DNA of 35,567 bases from DATLZC01 sp037444005 (GCA_037444005.1 JBBING010000016.1:1-35567), one strand, 5' to 3'. Shown: positions 22,467 through 30,741, numbered from the stretch's first letter. Notes: generated by a model from the sequence alone, not told the origin. Numbers and translations: made by a program.

Positions 22467-24482
22467 GACGCGGGCGGCGCCGCGGACGAGGTCACGGGCC
22501 TGCTGGGCCACGTTCGCGGGCGTGAGCCCCAGCTTCTCATAGATGACCTTGTACGGCGCCGACGCCCCGAACCGCCCTGGGATGCCGACGACGCGCCCGT
22601 TCGTCCCCACCCAGCGCTCCCAGCCGAATGGCGACGCCGCCTCGACGGCGACGCGCGCGGTCACGGCCGGTGGCAGGACGGCGTCGCGGTAGGACGCCGG
22701 CTGCGCTTCGAAAAGCTCCCACGACGGCATGCTCACCACCCGGGCGTCGATGCCGTCCTCGCGGAGCAGCGCCTGGGCCTCGAGGGCGATGGCCACCTCG
22801 GAGCCCGTGCCGATGAGGATGACCTCGGGCGTCGGCCCCGCGCTATCGGCGAGCACGTAGGCGCCGCGGACGAGCTCGTCCGCCGGCGCCAGCGTCGAGC
22901 GGTCGAGGACGGGCACGGGCTGCCGGGTCAGGGCCAGGACCGTGGGGCCGTCGCGCCGCTGGATGGCGACGCGCCAGGCCACGGACGTCTCGTTGGCGTC
23001 GCAGGGGCGAATGACGACGAGGCCCGGAATGGCTCGCAGCGAGGGCAGATGCTCGATGGGCTGGTGCGTGGGCCCGTCCTCGCCCAGGCCCACGCTGTCG
23101 TGCGTGAATACGAAGATGGGCCCGAGGCGCGACATCGAGGCCAGCCGGAGGGTCGGCCGCAGGTAGTCCGAGAAGACCATAAAGGTTCCCACGGCCGGGA
23201 TGACGCCCCCGTGCGCGCACATGCCGTTGGCGATGGCGCCCATGGCGTGCTCGCGGACGCCGAACCGGAGCACCCGGCCTTCGGGGTGTTCGGCGCTGTG
23301 GTCGACGGCGTCCGAGATTTTCGTGTTCGTGTTCTCGGTGAGGTCGGCGCCGCCGGCGAGCAGCCACGGAATACGCTTGGCGAGGGCATCGAGCGCTTTC
23401 CCCGACGCCGCGCGCGTGGCCAGCGCCTTGTCGGGAGAGAACGAAGGCAGATCGGCGTCCCAGCCGTCGGGGAGCTCGCCTGCGAGGGCGGCGCGCAGGC
23501 GGGTGGCATCGTCCGGGTAGGCCCGCTCGTAGGAGGCGAAGCGCGCCTCCCACTCGGCCTGGAGCGCCCGCCCCCGGTCGATAGCCTCCCTCCAGCGCGC
23601 GAGGGCTTCGTCGGGCACGTAGAACTGCGCGTCGGGCGGCCAACCGAGACGTTCTTTGGTCGCCCTGACCTCGTCCTCTCCCAGAGGATTCCCGTGGGCG
23701 AAGGCGGTGTCCTGATAGCGCGGGCTGCCGTACCCGATGTGCGTGCGTGCGATGATGAGCGAGGGCCGCGAGGTCTCCCGCCGGGCGGCCGTCAGGGCGG
23801 CGTCCACGGCGTCGGCGTCCATGCCGTCGATACGCTGGACGTGCCACCCGTAGGCTTCGAAGCGCTTTCCGACGTCCTCCGTGAACGTGAGGTCGGTGCT
23901 ACCGTCGATCGAGATTTTGTTGTCGTCGTACAGGTAGATGAGCTTGCCGAGCTTCAGATGGCCGGCGAGCGACGCCGCTTCCGACGCGACGCCCTCCATC
24001 AGATCGCCGTCGCTGCAGATGGCGTAGATGGCGTGGTCGATGACGGTGTGGCCGGGGCGATTGAAGAGCGTCGCGAGATGGCGCTCGGCGATGGCCATGC
24101 CGACGCCGTTGGCGAAGCCCTGACCCAGCGGACCGGTGGTGACCTCGACGCCGGGCGTGTGGGCCGACTCCGGGTGACCGGGGGTGACGCTGTTCCACTG
24201 CCGGAAGTTCTTCAGGTCGTCGAGCGTGACGTCGTAGCCGGTCAGGTAGAGGAGGCTGTACAGCAGGGGCGACGCATGTCCCGCCGAGAGGATGAAGCGG
24301 TCGCGGCCCGGCCATTTCGGGTCGCGCGGATTGAAGCGCAGGTGCCGGGTCCAGAGCACGTAGGCGGCGGCAGCGAGGCCCATCGCGGTGCCCGGGTGGC
24401 CGGAGTTGGCGCGCTGGACCATGTCCATGGCCAGCGTGCGGATTGTGTTGACACACAGCTCGTCGAGGCGGGAAAGCGGCAT
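22458..24482 (-). CDS. tkt: Transketolase
   Basis: 674 residues, full length. Transfers two-carbon units between sugar phosphates in the pentose phosphate pathway, using thiamine diphosphate. N-terminal signature RANSGHPGTAMGLA with H30, further active-site histidines H69 and H103, the ThDP/metal loop CSDGDLMEG (about 156-164), the pyrimidine domain with EDGPTHQPIEHL and a C-terminal transketolase domain (SMPSWELFEAQPASYRDAVL). The ATG at 24482 is preceded by GAGGAGC. The gene ends overlapping the acyltransferase stop by 4 bases. Confidence 0.96.
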   Translation of the reverse strand: MPLSRLDELCVNTIRTLAMDMVQRANSGHPGTAMGLAAAAYVLWTRHLRFNPRDPKWPGRDRFILSAGHASPLLYSLLYLTGYDVTLDDLKNFRQWNSVTPGHPESAHTPGVEVTTGPLGQGFANGVGMAIAERHLATLFNRPGHTVIDHAIYAICSDGDLMEGVASEAASLAGHLKLGKLIYLYDDNKISIDGSTDLTFTEDVGKRFEAYGWHVQRIDGMDADAVDAALTAARRETSRPSLIIARTHIGYGSPRYQDTAFAHGNPLGEDEVRATKERLGWPPDAQFYVPDEALARWREAIDRGRALQAEWEARFASYERAYPDDATRLRAALAGELPDGWDADLPSFSPDKALATRAASGKALDALAKRIPWLLAGGADLTENTNTKISDAVDHSAEHPEGRVLRFGVREHAMGAIANGMCAHGGVIPAVGTFMVFSDYLRPTLRLASMSRLGPIFVFTHDSVGLGEDGPTHQPIEHLPSLRAIPGLVVIRPCDANETSVAWRVAIQRRDGPTVLALTRQPVPVLDRSTLAPADELVRGAYVLADSAGPTPEVILIGTGSEVAIALEAQALLREDGIDARVVSMPSWELFEAQPASYRDAVLPPAVTARVAVEAASPFGWERWVGTNGRVVGIPGRFGASAPYKVIYEKLGLTPANVAQQARDLVRGAARVER

Positions 24483-24527
24483 CGGTGCTCCTCGCGAACC
24501 TCCTCTCGCTTGGCGGCGGGCACCGAA

Positions 24528-24557
24528 ACTGTACGGGATTTTGCGCTCGAGGGCGAA
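24528..24557 (-). promoter_or_regulatory. Possible promoter of transketolase
   Basis: Minus strand: TTCGCC (about 24557-24552), 18 bases, TACAGT (24533-24528). The boxes match at 3 and 4 of 6 positions, so support is modest. Confidence 0.35.
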
Positions 24558-24622
24558 GGGGCAGGAGCGGATGGCCGTGTGCGTGCGAGCGGCCTGGCAG
24601 TGCCTGGCGCTAGTGACGGGCG

Positions 24623-24961
24623 GTGCCCGTCAACGTTCTGCGGTTGGCCCGGACCCTTCTCGAGGGCGACGACGTCAGTGAGGCCGCGGCGAGGACGGCC
24701 GTCAGTCGGGCCTACGTTGCCGCCCACCAGCTGGCTCGAGAACATCTCCAGGGCACTCGTGCCATGCAGCCTACAGCGACAGGCGCGGACCACGGCGCTG
24801 TCATCGCCCGACTGAGGGCCCGAGGAGGACCGACAGGCGATCAACTGGACTGGCTTCGCGAGCGCCGGATCCGCGCGGATTATCGTCTGAACGCCACGGT
24901 CACGGTTCGACACGCAAGGGAAGCCATCGCCGTAGCGGAATCCATCATCGCCCGCCCCTGA
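24623..24961 (+). CDS. Orphan HEPN domain protein (UPF0332-like)
   Basis: 112 residues, all helical. SRAYVAAHQLAREHL (28-42), ADHGAVIARLRARGG (56-69) and RIRADYRLN (82-90) match the S-R-x-Y-Y-A, H-x-G-V-I and R-x-x-A-D-Y signatures of UPF0332-like HEPN proteins, which usually pair with an MNT nucleotidyltransferase. No such gene lies upstream, where only 140 bases separate it from transketolase, or downstream. The canonical R-x(4-6)-H catalytic motif is not evident. GTG 24623 has no clear ribosome-binding site, so start and expression are uncertain. Confidence 0.65.
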   Translation: MPVNVLRLARTLLEGDDVSEAAARTAVSRAYVAAHQLAREHLQGTRAMQPTATGADHGAVIARLRARGGPTGDQLDWLRERRIRADYRLNATVTVRHAREAIAVAESIIARP

Positions 24962-24974
24962 GGGCTGGCGGCGC

Positions 24975-26009
24975 TCAGTCGCTGCGGCCCCAGGTCTGCA
25001 CGGGCGCGAGGTCGACGGGCTGTGACGTCGGCGTCGGGGTCGCCGAAGCCAACCGCCTGAGGTCCAGGCGCGGCAGCGGCTGCCGCGACCGCGGGTCGAG
25101 CACGACCTGCCACACCGCGTCCGGCGTGACGCCGAACCGCCAGATGGACGGCATCGGCGTCTTCAGCGTCGCCGAGTAGCCGAGGAACCGGCGCCACTTG
25201 TCGAGGTTCGTCGAGGCGCCCTGCCCGACAGGGTACAGCGGAAGGCCGTAGCCTCTGAGCACGTCGTACGTCACCTCGAGAATGAACTCGGGGGTGATAC
25301 CCGACGGGCCGGGGTCGTAGCCGCTTTCGCGATACTTGTTGACGTTATCGATGAACGTCTCCCAGTACGCCTGCGGCGAGAAGCCGGTGACGTAGGGCGC
25401 GATGGCCGAGACGGGCAGGCGGGCGATCTGCCAGGGGCGTGGGTCGATGGAGAGCCAGACGTCGGCCTGGGGGAAGCGGCGCCGAAGCTGCTGCCCCAGA
25501 CGCTTGGCCGCCGCGGCGTCGCCCCGCCAGAACCCCGCGTGCGGTTCGAAGTCGAGATGGATGCTGCGGGCGCCGGCGGCGAGCACCTCCGAAGCCATCG
25601 CCGCCTCGCCGTCGGGGTCCAGGCCGTGCACTACGCACCAGGCGTGGAACGGCACCGCGCGCTCCTCGAAGTAGTCGGCGAGCACCTCCACCTGCGCGGG
25701 ACCGCTGACCGCGTAGATGGAGGAGTCGTACTTGCGCATCCATTCGACGCCGTCGTGGGTCTTGAGGAGGATGCCTGCGTTCCGCGCGGCCAGCGCGTTG
25801 CGGATGACGGCCGGGTGCCCGTCGCTCGCGAATTGCCACACCCAGCTCAGCGGCGGGTCGGCGGACGGGTTGCCGGCCTGGCCGGCGTTCAGCTGGGGCT
25901 CGAGCAACCGCGGGTCGCAGCGCGCGACGCCCAGGCCCACGCTCGCCCCGAGCGCCGCCGCGGTCATCCCGAGAAAGCGCCGGCGGGTGATCCTGTGTTC
26001 GCCGGGCAT
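24975..26009 (-). CDS. Tat-exported protein of unknown function
   Basis: 344 residues. The N-terminus HRITRRRFLGMTAAALGA is a twin-arginine signal peptide (R-R-R-F-L-G then a hydrophobic stretch), so a folded, perhaps cofactor-bearing, protein is exported. The body alternates hydrophobic strands and helices (GILLKTHDGVEW, VPFHAWCVV, ARSIHLDFEPHAGFW, DVWLSIDPRPW, VTGFSPQAYWE), reminiscent of a TIM-barrel glycoside-hydrolase-like fold; D and E in LDFEPH are candidate acids. No family could be named. The C-terminus has a short Thr/Pro-rich stretch. The ATG at 26009 is preceded by GGGAGGTG, which fixes the start. Confidence 0.7.
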   Translation of the reverse strand: MPGEHRITRRRFLGMTAAALGASVGLGVARCDPRLLEPQLNAGQAGNPSADPPLSWVWQFASDGHPAVIRNALAARNAGILLKTHDGVEWMRKYDSSIYAVSGPAQVEVLADYFEERAVPFHAWCVVHGLDPDGEAAMASEVLAAGARSIHLDFEPHAGFWRGDAAAAKRLGQQLRRRFPQADVWLSIDPRPWQIARLPVSAIAPYVTGFSPQAYWETFIDNVNKYRESGYDPGPSGITPEFILEVTYDVLRGYGLPLYPVGQGASTNLDKWRRFLGYSATLKTPMPSIWRFGVTPDAVWQVVLDPRSRQPLPRLDLRRLASATPTPTSQPVDLAPVQTWGRSD

Positions 26010-26073
26010 GGGGCACCTCCCTGCCTGCCCTCGCGGGCTGGCTCCCCCGCCACCAGCCTGTTGGTCAGGCAGA

Positions 26074-26101
26074 ACCCTACCACGGCGGCCGAAATTCGCA
26101 A
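26074..26101 (-). promoter_or_regulatory. Promoter for the Tat-exported protein gene
   Basis: Minus strand: TTGCGA (26101-26096, 4 of 6), 16 bases, TAGGGT (26079-26074). The leader would be about 58 bases. Confidence 0.4.
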
Positions 26102-26246
26102 AGCGCGCGCAGATGCGAGCGTGGGGGCCGGCGCCGCCGAGCGCGCGCTCTCGCGCGACTGTTCGCCGCGAGCGCAGCGATCCGCGAAGTTTCGCGCCCG
26201 CGCGCCGCTCTGCGCTGCATGGCACATGCGGGGGCAGATCGGGCGG

Positions 26247-26275
26247 TTGCTCGCCGGGGCGCGGCTTCGTACCAT
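26247..26275 (+). promoter_or_regulatory. Promoter for the tandem CoA transferase genes
   Basis: TTGCTC (26247-26252), 17 bases, TACCAT (26270-26275, 4 of 6). Transcription would start near 26282, followed by GAAAGGAG before GTG 26315. Confidence 0.5.
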
Positions 26276-26314
26276 GGCGCCGGTCGCTTTCCGCGACGCG
26301 AGAAAGGAGCCCAC

Positions 26315-27538
26315 GTGACCGAGTCCGCCCTGTCCGGCCTTCGCGTGATCGACCTTTCTCAGGGCATCGCCGGCCCGTACTGCACGAAGCTGCTCGCTGA
26401 GGCCGGCGCCGAGGTCATCAAGATCGAGCCGCCCGAAGGCGACTATTGCCGGCGGCTCGGTCCGTTTCCGGGCGATGTTCCTCACCCGGAGAAGGGCGGC
26501 CTGTTCCTGTTCCTCAACACCAGCAAGAAGAGCGTGACCCTTGACGTGAGTGTGCCCTCGGGGCAAGTGGTGCTGAAGAAGCTGCTCGAAGGCGCCGATG
26601 TGCTCGTCGAATCGGAGCGCCCGGGCGTCATGGCGTCGCGGGGTCTGGGCTACGATAACCTCCGCGAGCAGTTTCCGCGCCTCATCTACGCCTCGGTGAC
26701 GCCGTTCGGTCAGACTGGACCGTACCGCGACTGGGACGGGAACTCCCTCATCGCGATGGCGATGAGCACCATCATGTACGGGACGGGCGACCCCGACCGC
26801 GAGCCGCTCACGACCGGCGGCTGTCCCGGCGACTACCTCGCTGGCATCCAGCTCTGGGTCGGAATTCTCGCAGCGCTCGCCTACCGTGCCCGAGAGGGCG
26901 AGGGCCAGCACGTCGACGTTTCGATGGCGGAGGCGTGCGCGGCCGCCGACGAGTACAACGCGACGATGTACGCGTTCCAGGGCGCCGTCCGCCGGCGCTA
27001 CTACTCGCGGCATATCTTCGGCTATCCGAACGACATCCTGCCGTGCAAGGACGGCTACGTCGTCGTGATTCCGGGCGCCGGCGGGTTCCCCACACCCGGC
27101 AGCCAGGAGGGCAGCGTCTCGCCCATGGCGTTGCTCCTGGGCGACCCCGAGCTGGACAACAACCCCCTCTTTCGCTCGATGGGCGAGCGCATGCTCAAGT
27201 GGCGGGAGTTCGACGCGCTGCTGGAGCCGTGGCTGCGCGAACACACGGCGAGGGAGATCGTGGAGTTCGCCCAGGCCCTGCGTATGCCGTTCGCGTACGT
27301 GCCGACCGCGAAGGACCTGCTGGAAGACCCCCATCTGGAAGCGCGACGCTTCTTCGTCGAGCTCGCGCATCCTGATGCCGGCTCCCTGCGCTATCCGGGC
27401 GCGCCGTTCCGGATGACGGAGACGCCGCTCCAATCGCGCCCCGCGCCGCGCAAGGGCGAGCACACGGCCGAGGAGCTGGGGAAGGCGGGGTACGACCGGG
27501 AGGAGCTGATGATTCTCGCCGACCGGGGGGTGATCTGA
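26315..27538 (+). CDS. CaiB/BaiF family CoA transferase (first)
   Basis: 407 residues, class III CoA transferase. The N-terminus LSGLRVIDLSQGIAGPYCTK with AEVIKIEPPEGD is the CoA-binding signature, and D173 in GGCPGDYLAGIQ matches the catalytic aspartate that forms acyl anhydride intermediates. These enzymes move CoA between acids such as formate/oxalate, carnitine, bile acids or succinate/mesaconate; the substrate is not deducible. Start GTG 26315 after GAAAGGAG. The stop overlaps the next start (TGATG), so the two genes are coupled and may form a heteromer. Confidence 0.93.
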   Translation: MTESALSGLRVIDLSQGIAGPYCTKLLAEAGAEVIKIEPPEGDYCRRLGPFPGDVPHPEKGGLFLFLNTSKKSVTLDVSVPSGQVVLKKLLEGADVLVESERPGVMASRGLGYDNLREQFPRLIYASVTPFGQTGPYRDWDGNSLIAMAMSTIMYGTGDPDREPLTTGGCPGDYLAGIQLWVGILAALAYRAREGEGQHVDVSMAEACAAADEYNATMYAFQGAVRRRYYSRHIFGYPNDILPCKDGYVVVIPGAGGFPTPGSQEGSVSPMALLLGDPELDNNPLFRSMGERMLKWREFDALLEPWLREHTAREIVEFAQALRMPFAYVPTAKDLLEDPHLEARRFFVELAHPDAGSLRYPGAPFRMTETPLQSRPAPRKGEHTAEELGKAGYDREELMILADRGVI

Positions 27539-28890
27539 TGGCGCTTCCCCTCGAAGGCATCCGCGTGGTCGATTTCACGCAGGTGTTCGCCGGGCCCACC
27601 TGCACGCGCATCCTCGCTGACCTCGGCGCAGACGTCATCAAGATCGAGGCCCGGACGCGAGCCGACATCACGCGGAGCCTCATCATCGCCGACAACGACG
27701 GCCGCTCGACGCCCTGGAACCGGGGGTCGTACTTCGTCGTCCGGAACGCCGGGAAGCGCGGGGTCACGCTCGACCTGAATGACGAGCGCGGGCGCGCGCT
27801 CGCGCGCAAGCTGATCGAGGACGCCGACGTGGTCGCGGAGAGCTTCACGCCCCGCGTGATGGCCAACTTCGGCCTCGATTACGACCACATCCGCGAGTTC
27901 AATCCCGACGTCATCATGATCTCGCTCTCGGGCTACGGGCAGGACGGCCCCTACCGGGACTACTCGGCCTATGGCATGGGCCTCGAGCCGGCCTCGGGCA
28001 TTTCCCAGCAGACCGGGTATCCGGGCGGCCCACCCATCCGCAGCGGGCTCTCGTTCACGGACCCGCTCTCAGGCTTTCTGGGCGCGGGCGCCGTGCTTCT
28101 GGCCCTCGAGTACCGGCGCAGGACGGGGAAAGGCCAGTACATCGATCTGTCGGAGCAGGAGGCGGCCATCGGCCTGGTGGCGTACGCGCTCATGGAGGTG
28201 CAGATGAACGGCCGGCTTCCCGAGCGGCGCGGCAACCGGTCGTGGTTCGGGGATGCGCCGCAAGGCGTCTACCCGTGCGCCGGGAAGGACCGCTGGGTCG
28301 CGATTTCGGTGGCGTCGGACGAGCAGTGGGAGGCGCTGTGCGAGGAAGCGGGCCATCCCGAGTGGAAGACGGACCCCCGGTTCGCCGACATCCTGGCCCG
28401 CAATGAGCATCAGGACGCCCTCGACGAAGCGATCGCGAGCTGGACGCGCGGGCTCGAAGCGATGGACGTGGCGCGCCGGCTTCAGGCCCGCGGCGTGCGA
28501 GCGGCGCCCGTGCTCGACGGGCGCGACATCCTGTTCGATCCCCACTTCCGGGAGCGGCGCCACTTTGACGTCATCGACCAGCCCGCCATCGGGAAGCGCC
28601 CGGTGCAGCGGCACCTGGCCGCGAAGTTCACGAGCTTCGAGCCGGCCGCGCGCGGTCACGCCCCCCTTCTCGGCGAGCACAACCGCGAGGTCCTGCAGGG
28701 GCTCCTCGGCGTGTCGGACGAAGAGTACGCGGAGCTGGAGGCGTCGGGCGTCATCGGCGACCGGCCGGCCCTCCCCGTGCCGGGCGAGGTGATGTCCGCG
28801 GTCCTCAAACTGCCGTACGACGCCTATCTCGAGCAGGGGCTGTTGCTGGAGATCGACCCCGACTACGAGCAGAAGCTGGGCCTGGCCTGA
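27538..28890 (+). CDS. CaiB/BaiF family CoA transferase (second)
   Basis: 450 residues, same family as the upstream gene but clearly divergent. LEGIRVVDFTQVFAGPTCTR and ADVIKIEARTRADITR form the CoA-binding start, and D175 in GLSFTDPLSGFL fits the catalytic aspartate. The C-terminus carries an extra segment of about 40 residues (VPGEVMSAVLKLPYDAYLEQ onward). Tandem class III genes often encode two subunits of one enzyme or two transferases for one pathway. The last 28 bases overlap the convergent phosphatase gene. Confidence 0.92.
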   Translation: MALPLEGIRVVDFTQVFAGPTCTRILADLGADVIKIEARTRADITRSLIIADNDGRSTPWNRGSYFVVRNAGKRGVTLDLNDERGRALARKLIEDADVVAESFTPRVMANFGLDYDHIREFNPDVIMISLSGYGQDGPYRDYSAYGMGLEPASGISQQTGYPGGPPIRSGLSFTDPLSGFLGAGAVLLALEYRRRTGKGQYIDLSEQEAAIGLVAYALMEVQMNGRLPERRGNRSWFGDAPQGVYPCAGKDRWVAISVASDEQWEALCEEAGHPEWKTDPRFADILARNEHQDALDEAIASWTRGLEAMDVARRLQARGVRAAPVLDGRDILFDPHFRERRHFDVIDQPAIGKRPVQRHLAAKFTSFEPAARGHAPLLGEHNREVLQGLLGVSDEEYAELEASGVIGDRPALPVPGEVMSAVLKLPYDAYLEQGLLLEIDPDYEQKLGLA

Positions 28891-29309
28891 CCGCCGTCCC
28901 GGGAGGCGTCATCCTGCATCCGGGCCAGGATGTGCTTCACCGCGCGGCCGGTCCGATCGAAGCCGGCGCTGCAGTGCACCAGCACCGGCTTCGGCAGCTC
29001 GACGAACGCGCGCCAGATACGCTCGTACTGCTCCGGCGTGAAGGGCTCCGGCAGACCATCGGGCGTGGGCACGTGCGCCACGTGGAAGCCGGCCCGGCGG
29101 TAGTAGTCGACGAGGCCCCCGGGAAGGGCGGGCTCGTACAGCGGAAGCTGATCGCCGTCCAGCAGGCACAGGATGGACGCCACGCCGGCGCCCCGAACGC
29201 GCCGGATCCACGCGTCCACCGCCTCCCGTGGGACGGCCGATTCCGCGCCGGCCTGGTATCCCGGCCGGGAGGAGATGGCGAGCACCCCGTCGATCACCCA
29301 ATACGGCAC
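28863..29309 (-). CDS. Dual-specificity/tyrosine phosphatase-like protein
   Basis: 148 residues with the cysteine-phosphatase loop VHCSAGFDRTG, C113-x5-R119, and a candidate general acid D84 (PTPDGLPEP). The compact size and the order of segments (SILCLLDGD, YYRRAGFHVAHVP, then the loop) match small dual-specificity phosphatases. The substrate could be a phosphoprotein, phosphoinositide or nucleotide; nothing nearby decides this. The start is GTG 29309, 6 bases after a -10 box TATACT, pointing to a leaderless mRNA. It overlaps the second CoA transferase by 28 bases on the opposite strand. Confidence 0.87.
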   Translation of the reverse strand: MPYWVIDGVLAISSRPGYQAGAESAVPREAVDAWIRRVRGAGVASILCLLDGDQLPLYEPALPGGLVDYYRRAGFHVAHVPTPDGLPEPFTPEQYERIWRAFVELPKPVLVHCSAGFDRTGRAVKHILARMQDDASRDGGQARPSFCS

Positions 29310-29315
29310 GGCGAA

Positions 29316-29321
29316 AGTATA
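29316..29321 (-). promoter_or_regulatory. -10 box for the phosphatase gene, leaderless arrangement
   Basis: TATACT (29321-29316, 5 of 6) followed after 6 bases by the GTG start at 29309. No good -35 box is seen. Confidence 0.45.
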
Positions 29322-29375
29322 GAAGCGACGCGGGCGTGGCGCAGGCGTCGCGTGCCTCTTGCTGAGGGGGACCGG

Positions 29376-29381
29376 TATGCT
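29376..29381 (+). promoter_or_regulatory. -10 box for the PhzF gene, leaderless arrangement
   Basis: TATGCT (29376-29381) followed after 8 bases by ATG 29390. No ribosome-binding site is present and no good -35 box is seen. Confidence 0.4.
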
Positions 29382-29389
29382 GAGCCGCC

Positions 29390-30274
29390 ATGGCGTCCTA
29401 CCGGGTCCTCCAGGTCGACGTCTTCACCACGACGCCCCTGAAAGGCAACCCGCTCGCGGTGTTGCCCGACGCCCGCGGCCTCGACGCCGCGACGATGCAG
29501 GCCATCGCGCGCGAGATGAACCTCTCGGAGACCACGTTCGTGTTCCCGGCGGCGGACGCCGCCGCGGACTACCGGGTGCGGTTCTTCACGCCAGCCGCGG
29601 AGCTCCCGTTCGCCGGACATCCCACCATCGGGACCGCGCACGCGCTGCTCGAGACAGGCGTCCTCGTTTGTCCCGGCGGGACGCCGTTCACGCTCCGGCA
29701 GGAGACAGCGGCGGGCACGCTGCCGATCGAGGTCGAGGGAGAGGGCGCGGGCCGCTGGTTCACGATGACTCAGCCGACGCCCATCCTCCGCCCGGCGCCG
29801 CCGCTCGCGGAGCTCGCGCGGGCGCTCCGCGTATCGGAGCGTGACGTCGTGGGCGAGCCGGCCACGGTGGCGGTAGGCGTGGCGTGGATCGTCGTGCCCC
29901 TCCGTAGCGTCGCTGTCGTCCGTGGCCTCGCCCCGGACCTGGACGCCATCGCCCGGATGGACGGCGTCGCCGGCGTCACGGTGTTCAGTCCGGAGGCCGA
30001 GGACCCCGGCTGCCGCGTGCGGGTGCGCTCGTTCGCGCCCCGCGAGGGCATCATCGAGGACCCCGTGTGCGGGAGCGGCAACGGTTGCGTGGGGGCCTAT
30101 CTCGCCACGACCGGCATGCTGGGTCCTCCGCCGTTGCGGTACGTCGCCGAACAGGGCGTCGAGATCGGGCGCGACGGGCGCGTGCGCGTGTCGGTCGAGA
30201 GCGTGGGCGGCGCCCTGCGAGTGCGCGTCGGCGGCCAGGCCGTGACGGTGCTCGACGGTGCGCTGCGCCTGTAA
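29390..30274 (+). CDS. PhzF family isomerase
   Basis: 294 residues, normal for the diaminopimelate-epimerase-like PhzF family. Signatures are VDVFTTTPLKGNPLAV at the N-terminus, the catalytic glutamate E47 in MNLSETTFV, PFAGHPTIGTAHAL, and DPVCGSGNGCVGAY in the second half. In phenazine producers PhzF isomerises trans-2,3-dihydro-3-hydroxyanthranilate; no phenazine genes are here, and most family members have unknown substrates. The mRNA is probably leaderless. The next gene is convergent after 5 bases. Confidence 0.92.
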   Translation: MASYRVLQVDVFTTTPLKGNPLAVLPDARGLDAATMQAIAREMNLSETTFVFPAADAAADYRVRFFTPAAELPFAGHPTIGTAHALLETGVLVCPGGTPFTLRQETAAGTLPIEVEGEGAGRWFTMTQPTPILRPAPPLAELARALRVSERDVVGEPATVAVGVAWIVVPLRSVAVVRGLAPDLDAIARMDGVAGVTVFSPEAEDPGCRVRVRSFAPREGIIEDPVCGSGNGCVGAYLATTGMLGPPPLRYVAEQGVEIGRDGRVRVSVESVGGALRVRVGGQAVTVLDGALRL

Positions 30275-30279
30275 GAGGA

Positions 30280-30534
30280 CTAGCGCCAGTACTTGCCGCC
30301 CGGACGGCGCACTGGCTCGGGCGTGACGCCGCCGGCGCGGATGGAACGGAGCGCCTCCCACTTGGCTCGCAGGTCCTCCTCGATCATGCGGACCTGCTCG
30401 CGGGGCCGGTCTCGGCGCGTGAAGCGGCTTCTCAGGTCGCGTAACTGCGCGGAGAGCCGGTTGATTTCCGCGAGCAGCCGCGCCTGATCGAGCGGCGACG
30501 CCTCGTGACGGTCGGGAAGTGCAGAGTCCATCAT
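30280..30534 (-). CDS. Small coiled-coil protein of unknown function
   Basis: 84 residues, strongly charged. The middle (about 15-65; LDQARLLAEINRLSAQLRDL, then EEDLRAKWEALRSI) has a heptad-like leucine/arginine pattern and is probably a coiled coil; the tail ends RRPGGKYWR. The minus-strand AGGAGGG lies a little upstream of two possible ATG codons (30534 and 30531), which supports a real gene. No family was recognised and context gives no function. Confidence 0.6.
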   Translation of the reverse strand: MMDSALPDRHEASPLDQARLLAEINRLSAQLRDLRSRFTRRDRPREQVRMIEEDLRAKWEALRSIRAGGVTPEPVRRPGGKYWR

Positions 30535-30680
30535 CTCACCGAGCCCTCCTGGCTCCGGACTGCCGTGGACCGCGGCGGGGAGTACGGCGAACTCGAGATG
30601 GCGCCCGATGTTGGGGTGGCGCTACGATACCACGGCCGGCTCCGTGTGTACAGCCCCCGGCGCGCACAGAGATGCGCCGC

Positions 30681-30709
30681 TTGCCCGGGCGCCGGCGCGC
30701 CGATAGCAT
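30681..30709 (+). promoter_or_regulatory. Promoter for the CxxC/JAMM/folate gene run
   Basis: TTGCCC (30681-30686, 4 of 6), 17 bases, TAGCAT (30704-30709, 4 of 6). It would start near 30716, giving a leader of about 26 bases with GGGAG before ATG 30742. It may drive all genes up to folK. Confidence 0.5.
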
Positions 30710-30741
30710 CCGGGCGGGGCCGCGCCCCGGGAGCGCCAACC

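Larger units (their letters stand above)
26010..26314. promoter_or_regulatory. Divergent intergenic region between the Tat gene and the first CoA transferase
   Basis: No gene is seen in these 305 bases. They hold a promoter for each flanking gene, annotated separately, and two palindromic elements: GAGCGCGCGCTC (26139-26150) and CGCGAA-GT-TTCGCG (26183-26196). The latter lies midway between the promoters and could be an operator, but this is only inference from symmetry in very GC-rich DNA. Confidence 0.45.

Noticed and set aside
22272..24815. Very long open frame on the plus strand opposite transketolase
   Set aside because: It is an antisense shadow of tkt in GC-rich DNA, with low-complexity Arg/Gly/Ala content and no domain. 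The same applies to the long minus-strand frames over 14336-16663, 18935-20596 and 25964-27463.
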